Assembly (NCBI RefSeq): GCF_029633865.1 | Contig: NC_079212.1 | Coordinates: 87,040,172 to 87,104,171, forward strand | DNA length: 64,000 nucleotides | Reading direction: 5' to 3' | From: Lampris incognitus | Lineage: Eukaryota > Chordata > Actinopteri > Lampriformes > Lampridae | Part shown: positions 34,544 through 45,974 of the stretch, piece by piece | Numbering within the stretch: the stretch's first letter is position 1 | Layout: every line of letters starts with the position of its first letter | Made by a program: the position numbers and the translations under genes | The notes under the pieces: model-generated | What the model saw: only the letters and a program-made list of their open reading frames with translations | Database searches by the model: none | Told to the model about the DNA's origin: nothing

Positions 34544-34599
34544 GCCTAAACGACGCAAAGGCAGCACATCGGTGCACAACCTGCAGCCTGTAAGGAGGC

Positions 34600-35480
34600 G
34601 ACCTGGTGACGGTGCAGATCCGCAGTCTGGTCCCTAAAAGAAAACATGCTAGCGGGGACGTTAACGACAACCCACCGACGCTAACTGGCAGCCAGCTCGC
34701 CCCGTCAGGTCCGGACCTGGCTGGGTACTGTCCGGCACATAGGCGGTTTAGAACCGAGCGGGCCGAACCGGCTGGCGACATGTCGTTAGTTAGCAGCGAT
34801 GTATCCAGCAGCCAGTAGCCGGTGCTTCCTACAGCCGAGCGTCCCGAGGTGTTGCTCCGGGAAACATAACGTTAGCTCGCCCGACCCCGGGCGCCAGTTA
34901 AGCTAGCCGTGTGATTAGCTTTGACCTGCTCACGTCGGAACGGGCCTCAAGCTACTTGACGTAGCCAACGTTAACGTGAGACACGCCGGGGGGTTTATTT
35001 AAGGACGGTAAAATAATCGCCACAAACCTGGACGCCCGAACGTTGATATCCAGTGTTGTGTGACAGGGGCACTGAAGGCGAACACTCAGGTACGATCAGC
35101 CAGCTAACGCTGCCAGCTGAACTAGCTAGCTAGGCTAGCCGTGTGGATCCACTATCGCTGGCGACAAGCTAGCGCGTAACAGCGGGACATGTTGTCGATT
35201 TGCAGGGAAAATGGCAACTTATCAGACGATTTTAAACCCCCCCCCCGCCCCCAAACAAACACGTCAGACGGGAGCGTTTTCCAGACTTACCCGACTCTAA
35301 GCCCCCTTCGCCCTGCGCTAGCTCGGACGGCGCTGTGTCCGGGTGATGTTGACGCTCCGGCCGCTCGTCTAACGCGAGAGCAGCACCCGCCAGGCTGTTG
35401 CGTAACGCCGCGGACGGGCACGCCGGCCGGGGCGCCGCCCCCTTCACGTGTCAGGAGACGCACGTCTTGCTTAAACATGT
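34600..35480 (-). promoter_or_regulatory. atf7: CpG-rich region, likely atf7 promoter and 5' exon
   Basis: CpG-dense sequence begins about 500 bp upstream of the atf7 ATG and ends before the SINE pair at 35,603. The non-coding first exon implied by the acceptor at 34,135 should lie here. No single start site can be fixed. Confidence 0.5.
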
Positions 35481-35602
35481 CAAACGTCGTTCCGCTGTGT
35501 GATGCAAATAATCATGAGACACGTGGTTTTCAGTCTGCGAGGCACCTGTCAGCAGCCATCGGTTCCAAATGGCATTTTGTTGGTTTCTGTCTGAATACAT
35601 AT

Positions 35603-36395
35603 TGTAGCGAATTCGGGGGACAACGCAACCACAGGAACTGCCGCGACCGGGAAGCGAACCCGTGTCGCCCGCACCGCAGGAGGCATCGCTAACCGCTCGA
35701 CTAAAGGGTCAGACCCGCCAGCTAGCGTGTCTACTAATCCATGCACGTTACACTATAACTTCCTGGGTGAGGGGCGCCGGCCAAACCATACCTGAGCCCT
35801 CAAACCTGGGGCGAGCAGCAGGTGACCTGAGGCTGCGGTCTAATTGGTTTCTTCAGATTCTTCAGGGGGCGCAGTTCCAGACACTCTCACTTTTATTGAC
35901 AGCGAATTGGTATGGCGGCGAACGCAGAAGCAACGACAAAGGTAACTTTGCGGCCCCTTTATTGAGCTCACACAGAAACGAGAACTTACAGAAATGTGAC
36001 GCAATACATGGTGGTCATCTACTCGAACAACAAAGTTGCTCAGGGTTTCAGTTCCAAGGTTACGCAACACAACAGAACGACAACTGCAATTACGCCACAA
36101 CAAGTAGTAATCACATAAACACATAAAACCACATAAAACACTTACAAAACATTTCATAACAACTGACAATCTGCACGCAGTGCCTGATGGGTAAAACAGG
36201 ACAACTGGCACAATTCTGCCGGGGTAGCAACTTCGCTTACAGTATTGTAGCGAATTCGGGAGGCAGCATGGGAGACCGTCGTCACAGTCGGGACGCGAAC
36301 CCGTATCTCCCACTCCGCAAGCGACAACGTTGACCAGTCGACTAAAGGGTGCGACCCGTTAATCAAGGACCAACGTGTCTACTTATCCATGCATT
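35603..36395 (-). repeat. heterodimeric tRNA-like SINE pair (family C, types C1 and C2)
   Basis: Two related units of about 150 bp in the same orientation: C1 at 35,603-35,752 and C2 at 36,243-36,395, each starting TGTAGCGAATTCGG and ending near CATGCA. On the minus strand each has a tRNA A-box-like TAGTCGAGCGG or TAGTCGACTGG and a B-box-like GGTTCGC followed by TTCC or GTCC. The two types differ more from each other than from their counterparts at 48,881 and 49,112. About 490 bp separates them here. Confidence 0.75.
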
Positions 36396-36530
36396 TTGCA
36401 AACTCCACACAGAGGACGACCCGGGACGACACCCAAGGTTGGACTACCCCGGGGCTCGACCTCAAACCTTTCTTGCTGTGAGACGACCGCGCTAAACCCT
36501 GCGTCGTCCCACAGTAAGAAGGCCCTGGGT
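36396..36530 (-). repeat. family A SINE, head fragment
   Basis: Carries TGCAAACTCCACACAGAGG through the B-box equivalent to the tRNA head near 36,510. The body and tail are missing. It abuts the C2 unit. Confidence 0.75.
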
Positions 36531-37029
36531 CACAAGTCACAAGTCAGAGAACTCACAAAACAAGCAAATAAATAACACCTTGTAATCTTCTTACTCGCTT
36601 CAGTTACACAGTGGCAACGATGACTGCAGCTGGTCCACGCGCGAGATGCCATCTCACATCTGTGACAAATCCTGCAGAACCGCTGCATGATCCGTCCACA
36701 TGAACAAGGCTGCACATTTCCTTTTTCATAATACATTTATTATTTTTTAATGATAAAGAACAAACGTATGTAACGGCCATGGATGACTAGATTTGTTAAC
36801 CAGGGGACCAAAAGGGTCCCACCCATTATGAATGGGTTTAAAACTGCATTAGACTTCAGTTCATAGTGCATAGGCCTACATGATTAGATAAATAGATCTT
36901 GTCTAATTAAAAACACAGTATATAGAATCATTTAGTAGATCAGTAATTCAGACAAAAGAGATCTGTGTTATCGGTGATTTATAATTCAGTAATTCAGGAA
37001 CTCAGTCAAATGTTGAACTCAACCCAGCC
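36531..37029. other. no recognised gene
   Basis: AT-rich intergenic sequence with no supported feature. Confidence 0.3.
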
Positions 37030-37123
37030 ACTGAGGATGCACAAACCCAGTCCCAAGCCCGGATATAAATGGGGAGGGTTGCGTCAGGAAGGGCATTCGG
37101 CGTAAAAGTTTGCCAAATCAAAT

Positions 37124-38205
37124 ATGCAGATCATAAATAAGATTTACATACCGGACCGGTTGAGGCCCAGGTTACCAACAACGGCCACCGGTACTATTAA
37201 CCAGCACGGTGCCGGTGGAAACTATGTTACTGTTGGGCAAAGGAGAAGGAGAGGGGGAAGGCATGTCCAGAGGCAGCTAGAGAGGAGGAAGGGGAAGAGT
37301 GTGGAGGTGAGAGTCAGAACTTTGAGTGTTGGCACGATGACTGGTAAAGGAAGAGAGCTGGCTGATATGATGGAGAGAAGGAAGGTATATATACTGTGTG
37401 TGCAAGAGACCAGGTGGAAGGGGAGTAAGGCCAGGAGTATTGGAGGTGGGTTCAAACTCTTCTACCATGGTGTGAATGGGAGGAGTAATGGGGTAGGGGT
37501 AATTCTGAAGGAAGAGTATGTCAAGAGTGTGCTGGAGGTGAAGAGAGTGTCAGACAGAGTGATGAGTATGAAGCTGGGAATTGAAGGTGTATTGCTGAAT
37601 GTTATCAACGCATATGCCCCGCAAGTTGGGTGTGAGATGGAAGAGAAAGAAGAATTCTGGAGTGAATTGGATGAAGTGGTGGAGAGGGTACCCAAGGAGG
37701 AGAGAGTGGTGACTGGAGCGGACTTCAATGGACATGTTGGTGAAGGGAACAGTGGTGATGAGGAGGTGATCGGTAGGTATGATGTCAAGGAGAGAGATGT
37801 GGAAGGACAGATGGTGGTGGATTTTGTGAAAAGGATGGAAATGCTGTGGTGAATACATATTTCAAGAAGAGGGAGGAACACAGGTTGACGTACAAGAGTG
37901 GAGGAAAGTGCACACAGGTGGACTATATCTTATGCAGGAGGTGTGATCTGAAAGGGATTGGAGACTGCAAGGTGGTGACAGGGGAGAACGTAGCTAGGCA
38001 GCATCGGATGGTGGTCTGTAGGATGACTTTGGAGACCAAGAAGAGGAAGAGAGTGACGGCAGAGCCGAGGATCAAATGGTGGAAGTTGAAGAAGGAAGAC
38101 TGTTGTGTGGAGTTCAGGGTGGAGGTAAGACAGGCACTGGGTGGAAGTGAAAGAGTTGCCGGATGGCTGGGCAACCACTGCAGAAATAGTGAGGGAGACA
38201 GCTAG
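37124..38205 (+). pseudogene. RTE LINE endonuclease
   Basis: Frames 37,124-37,852 and 37,846-38,205. Endonuclease motifs: LCVQETRWKG (Glu), VINAYAPQ, GADFNGHVG (Asp/Asn), TQVDYILCRR and RQHRMVV (final His block). A one-base shift near 37,845 breaks the frame. It is not a host gene. Confidence 0.85.
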
Positions 38206-38914
38206 GAAGGTACTTGGTGTGTCATCAGGTCAGAGGAAGGAAGACGAGGAGACTTGGTGGTGGAATGAGGAAGTACAGCAAATATACAGAGGAAGAGGTT
38301 GGCAAAGAAGAAGTGGGATAGTCAGAGAGATGAAGAAAGTAGACAGGAGTACAAGGAGACGCGTTGTAAAGCAAAGAGAGAGGTGGCAAAGGCAAAGGTG
38401 TATGGTGAGTTGTATGACAGGTTAGACACTAAGGAAGGAGAGAAGGACTTGTACCGATTGGCTAGACAGAGGGGGCCGCTCTGGTGGCCGAGCGGAATAA
38501 ACGGCAGTTCTTGCAGCCCGCTCGTCATGTGGCTGGGAGGTCCGCATCCCAGACTCGCCGTAACCGGTCGCGTCCACGGGGTAAGGCCTTCATTAGGCCA
38601 GGGGTTCCCAAACTTTTCCAGGCCAAGGGCCCCTTAATAGCAGTAGCCTCTGGCTGGGGCCCCCCTATTGCGACATGGCTTTAAAAAAAATGAAATTACA
38701 CTGGCAGATATAAAAAAAATCAAACATAGAGCTTCTTAATATTTCCTTATTTTTATGAATGCAATATTAATTCAATTTACATTTCAAACAATTTCTCAGT
38801 TGTATTATATTCAATATTCTTTCTTTTATTAACCAAATATTCATTGTCATTTGTGCTTTACAATATTCATCAACAGTTCTTTATTTTAGTATTTTTTTCT
38901 TTCTTATTATTAAT

Positions 38915-40603
38915 TTAATTTCCCCAAATTACTATTCGATATTTCTTCCTTTTTATTGTAAACATTGGACACGTGACGTCCGTGCTCTCGTCCGGCTGAA
39001 GTGCAAAATACTGGCGGGCTCTCACCTGCTCCAAAACCTGAACGGACCCGTCCTCAGCCGGGTCACCTGTCCGCCGGCTCACGGACTTGTGGGAGGGGGG
39101 TGCAGTGTTGGTGTTGCTGGCAGCACCCTCACCAAGCGGTTCTCTGACAGCATCTTTGGTAGCTGGTAGAATTAATTCTCCTCCAGTTGTGTGCGGTTTC
39201 TTAGCACGGGCAATGTGGTATGAGGCCAGAAAGGAGGCCTTCAATGCCCGTTCAGAAACAGCAGCTTGCTGCCCGGAAGTAGCCGACTGCCTGGCCGGAT
39301 GTTGTTCTTTTCGTTTGAAAAATTCTGCTAGTTTGTCGGCCTCTGGCGGATGCTCTTGCTTCAAGCGTCGTTCAAGTTCAGACGGCTTCCAACACTCATT
39401 CGAGAGGGTGTCGAGGCAGAGAACACATTTAGGAATATCATGTCCGTTTTTACTGGCGGATGTAAAGCCATACTTTATGTACGCTTGGTCGTATGTTCGC
39501 CTCTTAGTTGGCCAGGAGTTGCGTGTTCGTGCATGTTTTGCAGCTGAGCTGCTGCCTCCAGTCTGCTAGTTGCTGCTTCCAGTCTGCTCGTTGCTGCCTC
39601 CAGTCTGTTCGTTGCTGTCTCCAGTCTGCTAGTTGCTGCCTCCAGTCTGCTCGTTACTGTCTCCAGTCTGCTAGTTGCTGCCTCCAATCTGCTCGTTGCT
39701 GCCTCCAGTCTGTTCGTTGCTGTCTCCAGTCTGCTAGTTGCTGCCTCCAGTCTGTTCGTTGCTGCCTCCAGTCTGCTAGTTGCTGCCTCCAGTCTGCTCG
39801 TTACTGTCTCCAGTCTGCTAGTTGCTGCCTCCAATCTGCTCGTTGCTGCCTCCAGTCTGCTCGTTGCTGCCTCCAATCTGCTCGTTGCTGCCTCCAGTCT
39901 GCTAGTTGCGGTCTCCAGTCTGCTAGTTGCTGTCTCCAGTCTGCTAGTTGCTGCCTCCAGTCTGCTAGTTGCTGTCTCCAGTCTGCTAGTTGCTGCCTCC
40001 TGTGCTAGTTGCTGTCTCCAGTCTGCTAGTTGCTGCCTCCAGTCTGCTAGTTGCTGCCTCCAGTCTGCTAGTTGCTGTCTCCAGTCTGCTAGTTGCTGCC
40101 TCCTGTCTGCTAGTTGCTGTCTCCAGTCTGCTAGTTGCTGTCTCCTGTCTGCTAGTTGCTGTCTCCAGTCTGCTAGTTGCTGCCTCCTGTGCTAGTTGCT
40201 GTCTCCAGTCTGCTAGTTGCTGCCTCCAGTCTGCTAGTTGCTGCCTCCAGTCTGCTAGTTGCTGTCTCCAGTCTGCTAGTTGCTGCCTCCTGTGCTAGTT
40301 GCTGTCTCCAGTCTGCTAGTTGCTGCCTCCAGTCTGCTAGTTGCTGCCTCCAGTCTGCTAGTTGCTGTCTCCAGTCTGCTAGTTGTTGCCTCCTGTCTGC
40401 TAGTTGCTGCCTCCAATCTGCTCGTTGCTGTCTCCTGTCTGCTAGTTGCTGCCTCCAGTCTGCTCGTCGCTGTCTCCTGTCTGCTAGTTGCTGCCTCCAA
40501 TCTGCTCGTTGCTGTCTTCAGTCTGCTCGTTGCTGCCTCCAGTCTGCTCGTTGCTGCCTCCTGTCTGCTCGTCTGACGTTTTTCTCTTCAAAAACTTCTC
40601 CAT
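38915..40603 (-). pseudogene. hAT (ZBED/SCAND3-like) transposase N terminus with heptapeptide array
   Basis: The ATG at 40,603 opens MEKFLKRKTSDEQ. An in-frame 21-bp repeat array (40,575-39,545) follows, encoding SNEQTGG variants. Then, in the same frame, come KRRTYDQAYIKYGFTSASKN, a zinc-finger-like CVLCLDTLSNECW with ERRLKQEH, ARAKKPHTTGGELILPA, and FALQPDESTDV with the first catalytic Asp. The frame ends at 38,915 and the catalytic core is deleted. The frame is kept throughout, but many array units read TAG where others read GAG, so no full protein can be made. Confidence 0.8.
39545..40575 (-). repeat. 21-bp coding minisatellite, about 49 units
   Basis: Plus-strand unit CTGCTAGTTGCTGCCTCCAGT with variants (CTCG for CTAG, GTCT for GCCT, CTGT for CAGT). 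At least three units are 18 bp. All lengths are multiples of three. Long frames on both strands are by-products of the repeat. Confidence 0.95.
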
Positions 40604-41459
40604 TATTTTAAGCTAGCACCAGCTAACTAGCTAAATTCCATGGCCACAGAAAAAGCTAACGTTAGCTCGCTAGCGCAAGCAGCAGTCGTAAGCTAACTTG
40701 TGATTTAATTAACCCGCTCGGGCAGCAGTTAGCAGCTAAACGTAATGCTTTGACTGACAGGCAGATGGCAGATGGTTAGTTATTTATTGGCTGCGATTGA
40801 AAGAAGGTATGGAAGGATTTATAACAATTGATACTTTATTTTAAACCGGCACAATAATCATATGAATTGAAATTTATTTTTTTGATATATTTAATTTTAT
40901 TTTTATTATTAGTTTTTTTAACTGCATTTTTCATTTTCCTCTCCCGGACCCCCTTGCGCCTCCTGGCGGCCCCCACTTTGATAACCCGGGCATTAGGCCA
41001 CCCTTACCCAGGGATAGTGGGTGTTGATCGGTGTAGTGTTCGGGCACTCGTCGTTCTCCAGCGACTCCTCTGGCCCATCAGGGCGCCTGCAGCCAAGCAA
41101 CCGAAAGCATTCTCCCTACGCCTCCTTCGCGGCCTGAAGGTGATGCAATCCGTGCGAGGCTTCAGCGTGTAAACTAGCGAGAGCAGCCGACACGAGTTGG
41201 AAGGAAGCTGGTGTTACGACTATCTCCTTCCTGTGGAAACGTGAGCCAGGGGAGTTATTCGACAAGAGTTCCGGCCACATGCCATTGGGTTAATCGGGTG
41301 GGATAAGGGGGAAAACTAGAAATAAATTTATCTAAACAGAGGGACCGAGCTGGGAAGGATGCGCAGCAAGTTAGGGCGATCAAGGATAGAGATGGAAATG
41401 TGCTGACAAGCGAGGAGAGTGTGCTGAGAAGGTGGAAGTAGTACTTAACAGGCTGATGA

Positions 41460-42912
41460 ATGAAGAAAATGAGAGGGAGAAGGTTGGATGATGTGGGGGT
41501 AGTGAATCAGGAATTGCGGTGGATTAGCAAGGAGGAAGTGAGGGAAGCTATGAAGAGGATGAAGAGTGGAAAGGCAGTTGGTCCTGCTGACATACCTGTG
41601 GAGGCATGGAGGTGTTTAGGAGAGATGGCAGTGGAGTTTTTAACTAGATTGTTTAACACAATCCTGGAAAGGGAGAGGATGCCTGAGGAGTGGAGAAGAA
41701 GCATACTGGTACCGATTTTCAAGAACAAGGGTGATGTGCAGAACTGTAGTAACTACAGAGGTATAACGTTGATCAGCCACAGCATGAAGATATGGGAAAG
41801 AGTAATAGAAGCTAGGTTAAGAGGAGAGGTGACGATCAGCAGCAGCAGTATGGTTTCATGCCACGAAAGAGCACCACAGATGTGATGTTTGCTTTGAGAA
41901 TGTTGATGGAGAAGTATAGAGGAGGTCAGAAGGAGTTACATTGTGTCTGTAGATTTAGAGAAAGTTGCAGAGAAGTGTGTAGGAGTGTTGCAGGATATGT
42001 ATGAGGGCACTGTGACAGTGGTGAGGTGTGTGGTTGGAATGACAGATGGGTTCAAGGTGGAGATGAGATTACATCAAGGATCGGCTCTGAGCCCTTTCTT
42101 GTTTGCAATGGTGATGGACAGGTTGACGGACGAGATCAGGCAGGAGTCTCCGTGGACCATGATGTTTGCAGATGATATTGTGATCTGTAGCGAGAGTAGG
42201 TTGAGGAGAGCCTGGAGAGGTGGAGGTATGCACTGGAGAGAAGAGGAATGAAAGTCAGTAGGAACAAGATGGAATACTTTGCATGAATGAGAGGGAGGAC
42301 AGTGGAATGGTGAGGATGCAAGGAGTGGCGGTGACGAAGGCAAATGAGTTTAAATACTTGGGGTCAACTGTACAAAGTAACAGGGAGTGCAGGAGAGGGG
42401 TGAAGACAGGAGTTCAGGCAGGGTGGAGTGGGTGGAGAAGAGTGTCAGGAGTGATGTGTGACAGAAGGGTACCAGCAAGAGTTAAAAGGAAGGTTCACAA
42501 GATGGTAGTGAGACCAGCTATGTTATATGGTTTGGAGACAGTGGCACTGATGAAAAGACAGGAGGTGGAGCTGGAGGTGGCAGAGATGAAGATGATAAGA
42601 TTTTCATTGGGAGTGATGAAGAAGGACAGGATTAGGAACGAGTATATTAGAGGGACAGCTCAGGTTGGACGGTTTGGAGACAAAGCAAGAGAGACAAGAT
42701 TGAGAGGGTTTGGACATGTGTGGAGGAGAGATGCTGGGTATACTGGGAGAAGGATGCTGAATATGGAGCTGCCAGGGAAGAGGAGAAGAGGAAGGCCAAA
42801 GAGGAGGTTTATGGATGTGGTGAGGGAAGACATGCAGGTGGCTGGTGTGACAGAGGAAGATGCAGAGTACAGGAAGAGATGGAAACGGATGATCCGCTGT
42901 GGCGACCCCTAA
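41460..42912 (+). pseudogene. RTE LINE reverse transcriptase and C terminus
   Basis: Three frames: 41,460-41,885 (SGKAVGPADIPVEAW, NYRGITLISH), about 41,943-42,251 (LHQGSALSPFLFA, MMFADDIVICSES with the FADD box) and 42,283-42,912 (FKYLGSTVQSN, RPAMLYGLETVAL, GRPKRRFMDVVRED, RMIRCGDP). The YDRVPR region after VDLEKV is deleted near 41,965. Confidence 0.85.
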
Positions 42913-42935
42913 CGGGAGCAGCCAAAAGTCGTAGT

Positions 42936-43084
42936 AGTAGATAGTAGTAGTCTAATATTGAAGTCAGTTACAGTACAAGAACTCAGGGCTTGCTCTAATG
43001 CTAAGGAATAGTTGGGCTACACATACAAGACATTACAATAACAATACAATAAACGCACATAAACTTAACATTGAACACAGGGGT
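42936..43084. other. junction between RTE and L1 elements
   Basis: A (TAG)n-like tail followed by AT-rich sequence. No gene. Confidence 0.4.
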
Positions 43085-44652
43085 ACAATCAATCATTCAA
43101 ATGTTAAATTTTACTTCTCAAAAATATTAACAGATCGAATTGCTTTTTTGTTTTTGCATAAATGAATGGTCTTGATGTAGTTTTGCATGTCTATCAACAA
43201 TACACTTAGTTTGGGTTTTTTCCCATTCCGTTTCTTCCTATGCACAAAGAATCTGCCAAGAATAATTAATACATTTATAACAAACATCGTGTTGGGGTCT
43301 TTATCTATGGGGTTAAATAGAAGCAGGATATCTTGCAATTGAAAGTTAAGATTGAAAGAGGTTTTTGTAAGAATAAAATTAGACAAATCCGTCCAAAATG
43401 TACTAACATGTGGGCAGTTTCAGAAAAGGTGGCTTAGATATTCAAAGTCATTTTCACAGAATACACATTTATCATCAATGTCTATTTTAAATCTACTTGC
43501 AATAAAACTTTTCACTGGGTAAACTCTATGGATCATCTTGAATGTAACCTCTTTGACCTTATTAGTTATACAATATTTAAGACGTTGACTCCACATTTTT
43601 CCAATTGATATATATGTTCCACAGTGGAATGCCAAAACATGACCACAGGAGATGTAATAACATTCTTACAGACTGATCTAACATGGTTGTGATTGCACGT
43701 TTTGCTTCTGATAACAACTTCTAATAAAATTGGTGATAAGAAATCTTCCATAGATTCACCCGGAGTATTGTTGTATTCTCTTATGAGAGATGTCACTCCT
43801 TCAGGAATGAACTTAATTACAGTTTGAAATTCTGTACACATGATCGGAACACCAAAATGACTCATAAATTCTGCATGACTATAAAATTGACCATCTTTGT
43901 TAAATAACTGTTTAACCAATATGATATTACAGTCAATCCAGTTTCTAAAAAGTTTTATTTCTATGTCTGATATCCTTGTTGTTCCAAATTGTGTATCTAT
44001 GAAGAGAGAAATTGTGTTTTCAAGTGAGGGTCCAAATAAGCAGTACTTGTTTATGAAAATTTGCAAGCCTAACTGGGAGTTTCCCAACACCAAAATTGCA
44101 TTTCAGTAAAAACTCAGTGCCACCCAACTATTGAAAAAATAGGTTAGGTAACATGTTCCAAATTGTGTCTCTGTTCTTTCGATAGTTCTGTATCCATTTA
44201 ATCTTAAAAAATAATATTGGAGGTTTGGTAATCCAAGGCGTTTAGACCTCCCTTGTCTAGTTACAAATTATATCTTTTTAAGTAGTGAGGTTTATTCCTC
44301 CATATAATGTTAGAAAGCTTTGAATCTATTTTTTTTTAATGAATGATGGAGGAACATCTAAAGCAAGGGAGGTATAGACTAATCTCGATAAGCCTTCAGA
44401 TTTAGAAAGAAGAACACGTCCAGTCAGGGAAAGATCTCTCAATAACCAAGAATTAAATTTATTTTCTACTTTTTTGAGCACGGGACAGAAGTTTAATCTT
44501 GATCTTTCTTTCTGGTCCTTGCAGCTCTTAATATCCAAATAGGTAACCATATTCTGAACAGGAATTCCACAAATAGTGCTGACCATGGTACGCTTCAAGG
44601 GTAACAACTCACATTTTCCAATATTTAATTTCAGACCAGACACTCAATTGTG

Positions 44653-45010
44653 GCACGGTGGCACAGTGGTTAGCACAGTCGCCTCGCAGCAAGAAGGTCC
44701 TGTGTTCGAACCCCGGGGTTGTCCAACCTTGGGAGTCATCCTCTGTGTGGAGTTTGCATGTTCTCCCCGTGTCTGTGGTGGGGTTTCTCCGGGTGCTCCG
44801 GTTTCCCCCACCATCAAAAGAAAAAGAAAAGACATGCATGTTAGGGTTAATACTCCTGTCTGTGCCCCTGACCAAGGCATGGCCATACAAACTGGAGTTG
44901 GTCCCCGGGTGCTGCACGGCGGCTGCCCACTACTCCTAGCTACACAGCTAGGATGGGTTAAATGCAGAGTGTAATTTTCCTACGGGGATCATTAAAGTAT
45001 ATATTAAAAA
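44653..45010 (+). repeat. tRNA-headed SINE with family A head and a different tail
   Basis: Head and body as in family A (GGCACGGTGGCACAGTGG, GTTCGAACCCCGGGG). From about 44,834 it switches to another tail: TGCATGTTAGGGTTAATACT, CCCCGGGTGCTGCAC, GGGTTAAATGCAGAG and an A-rich end. The flanks CACTCAATTG and CATTCAATTG form a 10-bp target duplication with one mismatch that spans head and tail together, so this is one retroposon. Confidence 0.85.
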
Positions 45011-45974
45011 AAAAAATCAAAAACATTCAATTGCTTTTTGAACGTATGTGCCATCTTTCAGGAAGAGCATAGTATCATCTGCTAGTTGGGAGCACCTTAT
45101 TTCTTACCTTCTCAGTTGTATTATATTCAATACCTTTAAATAAACCTTTGTTTATATGTAATGCCATGACTTGAGTAACTAAAAGGAATAAAAAGGGAGA
45201 AATTGGACAACCTTATCAAATTCCCCTACCAATTTCCAACTGTTGTGATGTCCCGTAAGGTAATTTCACCGAACCACTACCTTTATTGTAAAGGGCATTA
45301 ACTACTCTTTCAAAACAATCACCAAAACCAAAGAAATAGTTTCAAAGATAAATGAATGCTCAACGGAATTAAAGGCCTTGTAAAAGTCAACAAATAAAAT
45401 AAGACTGTCATCCTTTATGAAGTCACTGTAGCCAATTAAATCTACAGACGAATATTATTACATATTTGTCTGCCCTTCGTAAAGCCAGATTGAGATGCGT
45501 CTATAATAGAATCAAGTTTGTTTTTTAATCTTTCAGCAAATATTAATGCAAGTAATTTTCCACGGGCCTCCAGTTATCTAAGCACAAGGGACCCTTGTCT
45601 GGTTTTGGTATTATTGTGATCAAACCAAGTGTCATTGAGATTGGAAGAGATCCTAAATCAAATTTCCCTAAAAACAAAATGAAGAAATTCTGTGAGATCA
45701 TCCTGGAAAAACTTATAAAATTCACTATTAAGCTCGTCGTTCCCAGGTGATTTGTTCTTCAATTTATTGATACCCTTCTTTATTTCATTCATGGTTATTT
45801 CTTCAGCACACTTGCTCTTAAAATCCTCATCAATGAGTGTGGCATTTTCTCTAACCGACTCCAAAAAGGCAGACATATCAGTGGTAGGGCAGGCATTACT
45901 TGTATATAAATTACCATAAAACTCAAACATATTTAGAAATATCTTCATAATTTTGATTTTCATGACCATCTATT

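Larger units (their letters stand above)
38599..40990 (-). mobile_element. hAT element nested in the SINE, deletion derivative
   Basis: Ends CAGGGGTTCCCAAAC at the left and, reversed, CCCGGGTTATCAAAG at the right, imperfect hAT inverted repeats. It is flanked by a perfect 8-bp target duplication CATTAGGC (38,591-38,598 and 40,991-40,998). It carries only the N-terminal part of a BED-finger transposase on the minus strand. A fragment of the same element is at 45,975-46,185. Confidence 0.9.
38474..41335 (+). repeat. tRNA-headed SINE (family D) inserted in the RTE LINE
   Basis: Flanked by ACAGAGGG at 38,466-38,473 and 41,336-41,343. The head GTGGCCGAGCGG matches a tRNA A box and GGTCCGCATCC a decayed B box. 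Without the nested hAT element (38,599-40,990) and one copy of its target duplication, it is about 460 bp, ending in an A-rich stretch near 41,330. Confidence 0.8.
37030..42935 (+). mobile_element. RTE-like LINE split by a nested SINE and hAT element
   Basis: A plus-strand non-LTR element of the RTE type, whose endonuclease frame is often misnamed craniofacial development protein 2-like. The 5' UTR and endonuclease are at 37,030-38,473; reverse transcriptase and 3' end are at 41,344-42,935. The halves join exactly at codon level (LARQR to DRAGKD) when the 8-bp duplication ACAGAGGG is counted once. The 3' end is CTAACGGGAGCAGCC followed by a (TAG)n-like tail. Internal deletions and frameshifts make it inactive. 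Confidence 0.85.

Noticed and set aside
34407-34781. Gln-Gly or Leu-Pro repeat proteins at the 9-bp minisatellite
   Set aside because: Frames exist only through the GGGGCAGCA repeat; no start context, domain or splice support.
37124-37852. Craniofacial development protein 2-like gene
   Set aside because: Motifs (QETRW, DFNGHVG, VDYIL) and the downstream reverse transcriptase show it is an RTE LINE endonuclease.
39508-40611. CRISPR array or Ser/Cys/Leu-rich repeat protein on the plus strand
   Set aside because: Contiguous 21-bp units with no spacers in a vertebrate genome; the meaningful frame is the minus-strand transposase.
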